Positions 50,123 to 58,108 of a stretch of 64,000 nt of DNA are shown here, piece after piece; the stretch's first letter is position 1; the number at the start of each line of letters is the position of its first letter. A program made the translations under genes and the position numbers. This DNA comes from Prochlorococcus marinus str. MIT 1013 (GTDB lineage Bacteria; Cyanobacteriota; Cyanobacteriia; PCC-6307; Cyanobiaceae). The notes under the pieces are model-generated. The model was given only the letters and a program-made list of their open reading frames with translations. It ran no database searches and was not told where the DNA came from. The stretch is taken from positions 558,001 through 622,000 of the forward strand of contig NZ_CP114778.1 of NCBI RefSeq assembly GCF_027359395.1. Direction: 5' to 3'.

Positions 50123-50456
50123 AAAATTTAGTGAGCATTACGAAGAGAACTTGTTAGATACTGCCTCGCAACTTCTCGATGACGGGCTTATGTATGTCCA
50201 TTGGGAGGACAAAGCATATCTACAGATGATGCAAAAAGTTTGCTTAAAAAACAGGATTATTAGCTGCTTGCAAATCCTTACTTTAATTGAAGGAACTGAT
50301 GCTCAAGAGATTGTTGATTACATCTTCGACTCCAAAGAAATTATGGATCACGATTTTTATTCGACACCTCAATTCCCATACAGCATGAAAAGCAAATGCA
50401 TTTACAGAGCTCTTAGGCAGCGAAAAAACAAACTTGAAAAGGAGAAAAATGTCTAA
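50112..50456 (+). CDS. Hypothetical protein (114 aa)
   Basis: TTG start overlapping the previous gene. Helical (NLLDTASQLLDDGLMYVHWE, IISCLQILTLIEGTDAQEIV), basic end. It resembles the preceding protein in pattern (CLQ/ALQL...G...A..I), so the two may be paralogues. Confidence 0.55.
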   Translation: MANKKFSEHYEENLLDTASQLLDDGLMYVHWEDKAYLQMMQKVCLKNRIISCLQILTLIEGTDAQEIVDYIFDSKEIMDHDFYSTPQFPYSMKSKCIYRALRQRKNKLEKEKNV

Positions 50457-50949
50457 TAAAAAAAGTGCCCCCCTCACCCCTGAAGAGAGCAACAAAAGAG
50501 ATAAACAAATCTTGGATAGTCTAAACGGCGCATCCTTGATTGACCTCTCAAACTCAATTCTTGCCGAGTGGAAACCCTATCTAAACAGTGAAGGTGAAAC
50601 AATTCTTGGTCAAGAGGTTTCATTTAACCGCGCTGTATTACTGACCCTTCAAAGGGCGGTGTCAACTAGAGAGGAAACTTACCGAAGACTATTAATTGTT
50701 AGCCACGAGCAAACCAAGCAAATAGTTGAGCTAAAAGAACAAGTTCAAATTCTCAAAGCGAGTAATACTAATCTCCAGAATCGAACATTGGATTTAGAGA
50801 AGGGTTACTCCGATTTATGCAAAGGGTGGGATGAGAACAAACAACTTCACCTTGAAATAGGTACAAGGCAAAAGAAACACATCGAAACCTGCGATAAAAA
50901 TTTCTTAAAGCTAAAAGAGCAAGTTGAAAACCTTATGAGGAGGTTATGA
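50449..50949 (+). CDS. Coiled-coil protein (166 aa)
   Basis: ATG 50449 (MSNKKSAPLTPEESNKRDKQ) is preferred to 50434. A long helical stretch (ELKEQVQILKASNTNLQNRT LDLEKGYSDL) marks a coiled coil. It overlaps the upstream gene by 8 bases. Role unknown, possibly replication accessory. Confidence 0.6.
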   Translation: MSNKKSAPLTPEESNKRDKQILDSLNGASLIDLSNSILAEWKPYLNSEGETILGQEVSFNRAVLLTLQRAVSTREETYRRLLIVSHEQTKQIVELKEQVQILKASNTNLQNRTLDLEKGYSDLCKGWDENKQLHLEIGTRQKKHIETCDKNFLKLKEQVENLMRRL

Positions 50950-50950
50950 A

Positions 50951-51373
50951 GTGGATCCTCTTAAAACAAAACTCGATGCTCTTCTTAGAGAGGAGTTAAC
51001 GGAGAACGCTGTTCTTTGCGCCGTGATAATCATCGGCCTCAGAAGGGGTTTTAATCCCTATGAGCAAAGTGATTTCTATACGCCGTGGGGCAAAGCTCCA
51101 GACTCAAAGGAAGAAGAAGCGTTCCAAGATCTTGTCTGGTTTCATAAGGTCTTGCCACCTCATGCGACGTTCGACCCCGCAAAAGCAAAGCGGGGTTTTT
51201 ATACAAAGTTGAGATGGAAAAAACAAGACGAGTTTTACTCGAAGTACATTCCTGAGGAAGAAAGAGAAGAAGTAAAAAGACATATTCCAAAAACCTTTAA
51301 CCCACAAATAAAACCTCAAACATCACTCAAAACAATCCGAAGGAAACTATCGGAGGAAAATCATGTCTTCTGA
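50951..51373 (+). CDS. Hypothetical protein (140 aa)
   Basis: GTG start one base after the previous stop. Contains GLRRGFNPYEQSDFYTPWGK and a basic C-terminus. It overlaps the VapE gene by 11 bases, so the two are coupled. Not recognised, but a primase-associated role fits its place. Confidence 0.55.
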   Translation: MDPLKTKLDALLREELTENAVLCAVIIIGLRRGFNPYEQSDFYTPWGKAPDSKEEEAFQDLVWFHKVLPPHATFDPAKAKRGFYTKLRWKKQDEFYSKYIPEEEREEVKRHIPKTFNPQIKPQTSLKTIRRKLSEENHVF

Positions 51374-52625
51374 AATTATTGGTATTCATCTACCTAACGG
51401 ATGGGAAAACGGCATAAGACAAAAATTTGCTGCTGGCGATCTTTCAAAACTTCTTAAAGATGAATTTAAAAGCGATCTGAAATTTAACCTTTTAACGCTT
51501 GAGCCTGAATTTAAAGATCAATCACTAACCTCAAATTTTGTTGATAACTTCTATGTCTTCTTAAGCGAAGCGGGTTACATGATTAGCAAAGGGGCGGCCA
51601 CTGATGCCTTATTAGTTTCTGCCCATCGAAACGCTTTTCATCCTGTTGTCGATTATTTAGAGGACATAGAAAAAGATGATTCTATTGAGCCTATCGATTT
51701 AGAAAAAGTCTCTACTGACTATTTAGGCGTTGATGATCCTCTCTCAAATTCAATGCTTGCAATGTGCCTTATTGGGGCTGTTGCTAGGGCGTTAAATCGC
51801 GGCGTTATGTTTAAACATTGTTGTGTTTTAAAAGGGGCTCAAGGTATAGGCAAAAGTAGTTTTTGGAGAATACTTGCTTCTCCTGAATGGTTTTGCGACA
51901 CCATGCAAACCAAAGATCAAGACTTATTTCTAGCGATTCAAACTTGCTGGTTTTATGAACTTCAAGAGCTTGATTACATGACTTCTAAACATGAGCAAGG
52001 CAAGCTAAAAGCGTGGATCTCATCAAGAGAAGATAAGTTCAGACTGCCCTATGGAAGAGCCACAGATTCACATCAAAGGCCATCAATTTTTGTTGGTAGT
52101 TGTAATCGCTCGGACTTCTTAACTGACTCAACAGGTAACGTTCGTTTCTGGGTGATTGATATACCCGACAAGATAGATCTACCCAAATTAAAACAAGATC
52201 GAAATCGAATATTCAAAGCAGCGATTAAGGCATATCGAGAAGATGAAAAAACGTATAACAAAATTGGTATTGCTTTACCTGATGAGCTTCAAAGAAAATC
52301 AGATATTAGAAATTTAGAGTTTGAGGCTGAACATCCTTTCTTCTCTCGTCTAGCAGAATGGACAAGCCGAAAGGTTAATCAATATCCCTTTACTAGCGAG
52401 CAAGCATTGATCGGTTCAGGGTGTAGAGATGAGACAAAGCTAAATCCAAATGATGCTAAAGAAGCGGGTAACTGCTTAAGGAAACTTGGCTACATAAAAG
52501 ACACTCACCAACAAAGAGATGAGGAAGGTAAAAAACAAGCGAGGCGATGGAGACTACCAGAATGGCCTAACACTAAAGAAGCATTAAAAATTGAAATGCC
52601 TAGACGATTCCATCACGAAATTTAA
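51363..52625 (+). CDS. VapE-like (virulence-associated E) primase-helicase
   Basis: A 420-residue P-loop ATPase. Walker A LKGAQGIGKSSFWR near residue 160, Walker B-like WFYELQELDYM, then KLKAWISSREDKFRLPYGRA, IFVGSCNRSDFLTDSTGNVR and FWVIDIP. This sequence of motifs is the VapE/DUF5906 helicase signature seen in phage satellites and plasmids. It would replicate the excised element. No separate primase domain is visible, so it may be helicase only. Confidence 0.85.
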   Translation: MSSEIIGIHLPNGWENGIRQKFAAGDLSKLLKDEFKSDLKFNLLTLEPEFKDQSLTSNFVDNFYVFLSEAGYMISKGAATDALLVSAHRNAFHPVVDYLEDIEKDDSIEPIDLEKVSTDYLGVDDPLSNSMLAMCLIGAVARALNRGVMFKHCCVLKGAQGIGKSSFWRILASPEWFCDTMQTKDQDLFLAIQTCWFYELQELDYMTSKHEQGKLKAWISSREDKFRLPYGRATDSHQRPSIFVGSCNRSDFLTDSTGNVRFWVIDIPDKIDLPKLKQDRNRIFKAAIKAYREDEKTYNKIGIALPDELQRKSDIRNLEFEAEHPFFSRLAEWTSRKVNQYPFTSEQALIGSGCRDETKLNPNDAKEAGNCLRKLGYIKDTHQQRDEEGKKQARRWRLPEWPNTKEALKIEMPRRFHHEI

Positions 52626-53017
52626 CTCAAGTGTCTCAACGGGTAGAGCATGCGCTGAGGCAGCCGAAAGCATTGCACCGCAACCAATAAGGAACTTTTG
52701 TCTCAACGCTCTATAAATTTTTCTAAAACTATTTATATGAAATAGACAGACGAGCAAAAAAATAAAAAGTGTTGGCAAAACACCTGAGGCACCTGAGGCA
52801 AAAAGCGTAATAACCCTTTAAATCCCAAACGCAAAATTAAGGGTTTGAAATTGAAACATTTAATTAAAGGCATTTAAGGAGTTTTTAGCGACGTTTTAAG
52901 GACTATTAACGACAATAACGGGTCAATAATTCTGCATAAGTCAAATTAAGGTTTTACCCCTGTTAATTCAGTCTTTCCAGTCGTTTTGACCATGCAAAAT
53001 TACTTAGAATCTGTTAT
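52626..53017. other. Non-coding region after VapE, possible replication origin
   Basis: About 390 bp. Contains repeated TTAAGG/TTTAAGG and TTAACGAC-like words (52830-52935). Iteron-like composition next to a replication gene suggests an origin, but no strict repeat is seen. Confidence 0.35.
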
Positions 53018-53155
53018 ATGACTGACTCAATTCTAGTTGATGATGACGCTCCGCGGATACCTTGCCCGCTGGATGACGCGCTCTTATCGGCTCAATTTCG
53101 ACGTTATCAAAAAACTTTATTAGAGGAAGATGACTGCTTCGACTACTCAGATTGA
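53018..53155 (+). CDS. Small acidic protein (45 aa)
   Basis: MTDSILVDDDAPRIPCPLDD, end LLEEDDCFDYSD. Acidic, with an end resembling the LLEDSEW small proteins. The function is unknown. Confidence 0.45.
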   Translation: MTDSILVDDDAPRIPCPLDDALLSAQFRRYQKTLLEEDDCFDYSD

Positions 53156-53419
53156 AACCCGCTTTTAGATCTAGAAGCAAAGGCGGTTGATGAGGATAGT
53201 TTCTCTCTTTCGTTCAGTTCAGAAAATCCAGTCACAACACTCTTGATTGGGTAGAGAAAGAACTTAAAGACGTTGTAGCCTTTGATATAGGGATATCACT
53301 GGAAAGCTACTTAATGCTTTGACCTTAACCTATACGAACTAGATATACTATATAGTTTTAAAACCTAGCTTTACTACCTTCTAAAATTTCATATTTAGAA
53401 TGGAAATTGTAAATATAAA
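53156..53419. other. Intergenic region before the cargo gene
   Basis: No supported gene. AT-rich promoter-like sequence near 53335-53415. Confidence 0.35.
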
Positions 53420-55138
53420 ATGCCTCAAAACAATCCCCCAATTCTTTTAGAAGAAACCAACAAACCAGATACAAAACAATATACTGTTGAGTTTGACGGA
53501 ACCGTGCCAACTGCCACAGGTGCGTACACTGCAGAATTAACTGAACGTAAGACATTTAATATTTTTAGAGCTTGGAATGCCAGCATAAGTCCAAAGGAAT
53601 ACGGTCTTTACTGGACTCATGACATCTATGATGAACTCCCCGGTAAGTTTTCTCTAGAAACACCAGGTTGGAACTATCACTATGTTGGGAAATCATGGAA
53701 TAACTATCCAGGGATCGAGCAATTTGTGAGAAAAGGAGTTAATTGGGGTCATGCGGCTGAGTACGGAACAACGCTAGCCACTGATTACACTAATCCTGAA
53801 TTTCACGATTATTTCGCAGAATTAGTAGCAATCCTAAATAGCGATGTGGACGGTATATTGCTTGATTGGTGGCATGACAATCATTATGAAATAAATAGTA
53901 AGTCTGCAGTTGCGAAGGCTCGAAAGCAAATCGCACAGCATGTTCGCGAAAAGATGGGTGATGACTTTTTACTCGTTGGTAATGTTAATTGGGACAAAGA
54001 CACTGCCACTATCGAGAACCTGAATGGAGTTTTTCTAGAACTCTACAAAACGCCATATGAGAGAAAGAATGCTTATACTTCTATTGAAATTGATAGTATG
54101 ATTGATGTCCTGAAGTATTACGAAAACGAACTTCAATATCCTAAACTTATTGCTTTTGAACCGTGGCGTGTATCGCAGCAATCTAAAGCAAATGGCAAGT
54201 CGTTAACCGAGGATCGCCTCACACCAGAAAATCAGAGATTTGCTAAGTTATTTGCAACAATATTGAGTGTTCATACTAGCAATGGTTATTACCTATATGC
54301 TGACAATAATCACGACACGGAGGATGGTGATCACGGTCATGCTTGGTACTCATTTTATGATTTAGACATCGGAAAACCGACATCAAAAGGCGTTGAAGTT
54401 GCTAATAGAATTGGCGTCAGAAAATATGAAAAAGGATTGCTTGGCTACAACTATACATCCAGAGATATCGAAATAGATACACCAAACGGCACAATCAAGA
54501 TTCCATCTCAAAGTGGGGCAATCCTATATTTAGACAGTGCATCTACTCGAGCAAAAGAGGCGACTAATGTGAGTGATTTAATTCTTCGAGAGCAATACCA
54601 ACTTAGTACAGTTAAAGATTATGATGGCAACTGGCATGGATATTTAAGAACTAGTGCTCCTGAAGCTGTCAAATCCACTTATAAATATCAAGGGGAGTTA
54701 GATGTTAATAATGATGAGACAACAGAAGCAATTTTTACTAATAAGGAAAGCGGTCGTTGGGTAACTGCATCTATTGATCCAGTTACAGGAGCCTTTGATT
54801 ATTCCAAGCATGGAGCAGGTGGAACCACAAGGATTGTGGGGATTTATCAGGATCCATTAGTGGCGAATGGAACGGTAGAAAAAGATAGCGTCTTTGATGG
54901 ATCGCGAACGTTTATTAATGATCTAAAACTGGATAATCTTATTCTTAAGACAGTGGGTGACTATGACGGTGATGGGTTTCAAGAACTTTATTGGAGCAAA
55001 GTAGATAACTCTGCATATTTAAGAGCCGTTATGCATGCAGATGGCAATATCCAATACGCTAACTATCAAAATCTACAACAAATGACTGATTACTTAACTG
55101 GTAATGGTTTTGCAAATATTATTCCTTTGATTGCTTGA
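53420..55138 (+). CDS. Large cargo protein: putative glycoside hydrolase (GHL15-like) with C-terminal repeat domain
   Basis: 572 residues, no signal peptide. The N-terminal half looks like a TIM barrel: FNIFRAWNASISPKEYGLYW, VNWGHAAEYGTTLATDYTNP, SDVDGILLDWWHDNHYEINS (acidic strand end), LLVGNVNW, LIAFEPWRVS and GYYLYADNNHDTEDGDHGHA WYS. This fits the hypothetical glycosyl hydrolase family 15 layout. The C-terminal part (from about 375) has Asp-rich DYDGNWHGYLR and GDYDGDGFQELYWSKVDNS segments, like beta-propeller or calcium-binding secreted-protein repeats. It may leave the cell by a type I route. The substrate is unknown. Confidence 0.6.
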   Translation: MPQNNPPILLEETNKPDTKQYTVEFDGTVPTATGAYTAELTERKTFNIFRAWNASISPKEYGLYWTHDIYDELPGKFSLETPGWNYHYVGKSWNNYPGIEQFVRKGVNWGHAAEYGTTLATDYTNPEFHDYFAELVAILNSDVDGILLDWWHDNHYEINSKSAVAKARKQIAQHVREKMGDDFLLVGNVNWDKDTATIENLNGVFLELYKTPYERKNAYTSIEIDSMIDVLKYYENELQYPKLIAFEPWRVSQQSKANGKSLTEDRLTPENQRFAKLFATILSVHTSNGYYLYADNNHDTEDGDHGHAWYSFYDLDIGKPTSKGVEVANRIGVRKYEKGLLGYNYTSRDIEIDTPNGTIKIPSQSGAILYLDSASTRAKEATNVSDLILREQYQLSTVKDYDGNWHGYLRTSAPEAVKSTYKYQGELDVNNDETTEAIFTNKESGRWVTASIDPVTGAFDYSKHGAGGTTRIVGIYQDPLVANGTVEKDSVFDGSRTFINDLKLDNLILKTVGDYDGDGFQELYWSKVDNSAYLRAVMHADGNIQYANYQNLQQMTDYLTGNGFANIIPLIA

Positions 55139-55205
55139 TCATGCCTTGCTTTTGTCGCTTTGGGGCGGAAGAGGTTACTTACTGTCCTCTTTAGTGGTGC
55201 TGTGA

Positions 55206-55232
55206 CCCCGCAACTTTCGAGGGGAGGGTTTT
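55206..55232 (+). terminator. Possible terminator
   Basis: CCCC...GGGG hairpin (accccgcaactttcgagggg) followed by gagggttttt. Confidence 0.5.
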
Positions 55233-55269
55233 TCGAGTTAGCTAGTCACTTGCTCGGTTTTTGATCTCC

Positions 55270-55455
55270 TCAATCTTTTTTTCCATATCTATAAATCAAA
55301 TGCGTCGTAATCAATGAAAGAGGAAAAGCAAAAAACATTGCTTTATTCCAAGCCCATTTCAACTCACCATGATACTGACGCGTTATTTCAGTAACCTCTT
55401 TTCGTTCTTCAGCTGTTAAAGCAACCTTACTAAGAGTCGAAGGAAACTTAGGCAT
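55270..55455 (-). CDS. Small membrane protein (61 aa)
   Basis: ATG 55455 gives MPKFPSTLSKVALTAEERKE VTEITRQYHGELKW, then one helix (MFFAFPLSLITTHLIYRYG). An upstream ATG at 55536 would add a second hydrophobic stretch. The function is unknown. Confidence 0.5.
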   Translation of the reverse strand: MPKFPSTLSKVALTAEERKEVTEITRQYHGELKWAWNKAMFFAFPLSLITTHLIYRYGKKD

Positions 55456-55536
55456 TATGGGTATAGGTGATAAAGGACTAATAAGAACGCACCACCAAAC
55501 AAAGAAATAGAAAGAGACTGTGAAACAACCCGTCAA

Positions 55537-55664
55537 ATTAATTAATCTTCCATCTTTTTCTAATTATGACATTCCTCAAAGTCCACGGGTCCCTTTTAGA
55601 CAAATACTTTGAGGGTAAGTTCGTGCCTCGAAAATTTTCTAGGCTGGAGCTTTTAAAACTATGG
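55537..55664 (-). repeat. Dispersed 130-bp repeat, copy 2
   Basis: Partner of 17389-17517. Keeps CATTCCTCAAAGTCC, CTTTGAGGGTA, CTCGAAAATTTTCTAG and TTTTAAAACTATGGA blocks. Confidence 0.65.
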
Positions 55665-55804
55665 AATGCTTAACACTTATAAAACCAGCTAATTCCATTT
55701 AGTGAGTAATAGACAAGCTTTAAGCGTCGAAGTCGCAGAACTTGTTGGTTCTCACTCGGCATTAAAGCATTTCTAAAAACTAATGACATCTATTACATAG
55801 CTGA

Positions 55805-56455
55805 TCACCATCGGCCATTAAAGCAACCTCTCTTTTCAGCATCCGAGCCAAGTGCTGCAAAACATGTTTTTTTGTCTGTACCGAAGTTATATGAGAATGT
55901 GGGATACTCGCTCTCGTCTTCAGATACAACTTTCATTTCTCCTGTAGTAGGACAGTCAATACTTGTACCTGATAACTTTCTATTAATTCCTAAATAGAAG
56001 CCAGCAATATTTTTTTTCTTTGGTTTATAGCCTCGAAGTTCAGGAACAATGAAAGTACCTGTTCTTATATAAGGTATTTTTCCTTTACATTCTTTCGCTA
56101 TCGTTGCAAGCATATTGCGAGCAGCTGCTGATGCAGCTCTTTCATTCATGCCTGAGACATAGAATTTCGGCCAAGCGGTAACAAAACAAAATGCAAGATA
56201 AGCAATTCCAAATAATGATATTGTCAAGCACCCCTGAGACTTAAACGAATTACTTACTTTACGCGTATTCCTTTTGAGTTTTTCTAATGGGATGCTGAGT
56301 ATAAGTTTGCGTTGTTTAGAAAACAGAAGATAATTCTCTCCAACAACTCCACTTTGAAATGGATCAGCATCTTTTGAAAATTGAAGCTTTCCTTCTTTCA
56401 TCGCTATGACTAAGGCCTGATCAAATAAATTTGGCTTCTTTTCTTGTTTATCCAT
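55805..56455 (-). CDS. Membrane-anchored pilin-like protein (216 aa)
   Basis: About 80 cytosolic residues come first, then one membrane helix (GCLTISLFGIAYLAFCFVTA), then AASAAARNMLATIAKECKGK and a Cys-containing beta-rich C-terminal part (SYNFGTDKKTCFAALGSDAE). The post-helix pattern resembles pilin-like proteins (AKATAALAAMKQIQTEC in 15560), but the prepilin peptidase site is missing. It is the last gene before the GCCCAC arm and tRNA-Pro. It may be a pilin-derived anchor protein. The function is not proven. Confidence 0.5.
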   Translation of the reverse strand: MDKQEKKPNLFDQALVIAMKEGKLQFSKDADPFQSGVVGENYLLFSKQRKLILSIPLEKLKRNTRKVSNSFKSQGCLTISLFGIAYLAFCFVTAWPKFYVSGMNERAASAAARNMLATIAKECKGKIPYIRTGTFIVPELRGYKPKKKNIAGFYLGINRKLSGTSIDCPTTGEMKVVSEDESEYPTFSYNFGTDKKTCFAALGSDAEKRGCFNGRW

Positions 56456-56515
56456 AGAACCATTATGCCAAGCCCCGTTAAATCCCTTTATTACCAGTAG
56501 CTGTAGACACTATTT

Positions 56516-56532
56516 GCCCACGTTTTGCCCAC
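56516..56532 (+). repeat. Arm-type repeat pair, GCCCAC class (tRNA end)
   Basis: GCCCAC at 56516 and 56527, 11 bp apart. Same hexamer and spacing as 47872-47888 at the other end. It ends 32 bp from the tRNA 3' end, and the usual terminator hairpin is missing here. Confidence 0.75.
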
Positions 56533-56563
56533 ACTGCAAATACCCTATTCGCTGAGATCCCAA

Positions 56564-56637
56564 TCGGGGCGACAGGATTCGAACCTGCGACCTAGTGCTC
56601 CCAAAGCACCCGCGCTACCAAGCTGCGCCACGCCCCG
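56564..56637 (-). tRNA. trnP: tRNA-Pro (UGG)
   Basis: A 74-nt cloverleaf on the minus strand: acceptor CGGGGCG / CGCCCCG plus A73, D arm GCGCAGCTTGGTAGCGC, anticodon loop TTTGGGA (anticodon TGG), and T arm GCAGGTTCGAATCCTGT. It is the only intact copy in the window and the target of all the integrative elements here. Confidence 0.95.
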
Positions 56638-56713
56638 TTACTGCTTTTTCAGGCTCTCACCAACTTTGTGCTTTCTTGTGACTAGTCATGCATGCGCATG
56701 AATACTATTCTTA

Positions 56714-56730
56714 GGCCGCAACTAGGCCGC
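56714..56730 (+). repeat. Arm-type repeat pair, GGCCGC class (integrase end)
   Basis: GGCCGC at 56714 and 56725, 11 bp apart, starting 77 bp from the tRNA 5' end. Same distance as the GGACAT pair from its tRNA half at 58155. Confidence 0.7.
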
Positions 56731-56737
56731 AAAACCA

Positions 56738-56849
56738 TTACCTAGAAAAAAGGCCACAAAGATGGGAAGAAACATTAAAAGAGAATATAAGAAGTTTAAA
56801 CCGAGGGTGGTCCATTCAGGAAAATAAATGTAAAATGCACCATTTTTAA
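56738..56849 (+). pseudogene. Integrase N-terminal relic (GGCCGC class)
   Basis: After a lost start (TTA in place of ATG) and a one-base A-run insertion, the frame reads RWEETLKENIRSLNRGWSIQ then ENKCKMHHF and TAA. It aligns with the integrase opening MPRINNQEYWAVGLRK...KGWTVEE. All downstream integrase sequence is deleted. Confidence 0.75.
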
Positions 56850-56928
56850 ATGGCTAATTCTATTAGAAAAATAAGGAAACAAATATTGAATGCTGTTTTT
56901 TTATAGTTTGCAAAAAGATGTGGTTATG

Positions 56929-57936
56929 TCAATCACATATTGGGACCTCTGCAATCCCCCAGTTGTAAGCCCAATAAGCATCATCTGCTAATTCGTAATA
57001 TTCTTTAGGGTCAATTGGTTCTTGCCACCATCCATTTAATCCACCATGACGCTCAGCATGACCAGATGGATCCTTCATTAACAAATGAAACCCTCCTGCT
57101 GTCCCTCTCTGATGATATTCATTATTCCAGTCACCTTGCCCTGCCCCATATGGTGAGTCATAACCTTCATCTAATTCATTATCATTAGCCCAATTCAAAT
57201 TACCTTCTGAATCTGAACTCAATCCAATCCAAGCTCCTGCACGCATTCCATAACCCCAGTTAGGATCTGGTTGAGACAACATGTCACCGTAAGTCTCGTT
57301 TAAAAATTTATTTTCACCTTCATTATTTGGTGTTGTTAGAAATCCGCCTAGTTTTTGGGCATTTTCATTTGCTTCTGTCCAGGATGATCCTCTCACCAAT
57401 GCATAAGCAGAACAACCTCTCTTTGCCAAACTACCTTCAAATACAACATCACTATTTTCCATTATTAAGCCTTCAAGAGACTGGTTATTATAAGAACCAC
57501 AAATTGCACTTAAACAAGCATTAAAATTACTCCCTCTGGAACCTTTAAATGAATAAGTCAAAAGATTATTACTTGTTTCAAGAATAAAAGTAGGCAAAGT
57601 TGTTGTATCGTCTGGTATTGCATTAATGAGACCTGACGTTTGCGCTCCGCTACAGCTTTTAGAACCATCTGACTGAATCTGGTAAGAATAAAGATTGCCT
57701 TGATAAAAAGTCGCTGAACTATTTGAATCTAATTTTTTAACCATACATTCTTTTTGTATTTGCCTCATAGCTGCTAACGCAGCTGAAGCTTTTGATTTTC
57801 TCTGTAAACAAAAAAAAGAAGGAATTGAAATTGAAGCCAATATAGAAAGAACAGAAACAACAACAACTAATTCAATTAAAGAAAATCCTTCTTCTTTAGA
57901 TCTAATCGTTAAGTCCATTCTTATAGTTTTTGTCAT
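56929..57936 (-). CDS. Type IV pilin-like protein with C-type-lectin-like domain (335 aa)
   Basis: Prepilin site EEG/FSLIELVVVV at about residue 17, then the helix and KASAALAAMRQIQKECMVKK. The middle pilin core runs to about residue 150. The C-terminal domain has the lectin-like pattern GCSAYALVRGSSWTEANENA, KLGGFLTTPNNEGENKFL, AWIGLSSDSEGNLNWANDNE and the end AYWAYNWGIAEVPICD. It is intact, unlike the homologue at 19124. It is the only gene in a mini-element, so it is cargo. Probably displayed on a pilus or the cell surface, with a role in attachment or recognition. Confidence 0.8.
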   Translation of the reverse strand: MTKTIRMDLTIRSKEEGFSLIELVVVVSVLSILASISIPSFFCLQRKSKASAALAAMRQIQKECMVKKLDSNSSATFYQGNLYSYQIQSDGSKSCSGAQTSGLINAIPDDTTTLPTFILETSNNLLTYSFKGSRGSNFNACLSAICGSYNNQSLEGLIMENSDVVFEGSLAKRGCSAYALVRGSSWTEANENAQKLGGFLTTPNNEGENKFLNETYGDMLSQPDPNWGYGMRAGAWIGLSSDSEGNLNWANDNELDEGYDSPYGAGQGDWNNEYHQRGTAGGFHLLMKDPSGHAERHGGLNGWWQEPIDPKEYYELADDAYWAYNWGIAEVPICD

Positions 57937-58033
57937 TATTTTTAATTAACTAGAAAGTATACAAAAGATATTCAGATCTTTACATCTTTTGTTTAACGTC
58001 AAATCTAATAACTCAGGCGGGTATAAATTTCTA

Positions 58034-58050
58034 GGCCGCGCTTAGGCCGC
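58034..58050 (+). repeat. Arm-type repeat pair, GGCCGC class (right end)
   Basis: GGCCGC at 58034 and 58045, 11 bp apart, left of the tRNA-Pro 5' half at 58109. Same hexamer as 56714-56730. Confidence 0.7.
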
Positions 58051-58108
58051 ATTTAAAAAGGCTTGTTTTGAATATCCCTTTTACTGATTAGCTTTTAAGG
58101 GGGGTGAG

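Larger units (their letters stand above)
47733..56637 (+). mobile_element. Complete tRNA-Pro integrative element (tycheposon-like, 8.9 kb)
   Basis: Left tRNA fragment and right intact tRNA-Pro as 45-bp direct repeats. Identical-class GCCCAC arm pairs at both ends (47872 and 56516). Intact integrase, HTH protein, VapE-like primase-helicase and cargo (glycoside-hydrolase-like protein, pilin-like protein). Matching arms and an intact integrase suggest it could still excise. Confidence 0.8.

Noticed and set aside
52640-52690. tRNA-like sequence after the VapE gene
   Set aside because: It has some D-arm-like bases but no acceptor or T-arm pairing, so it is not a tRNA.
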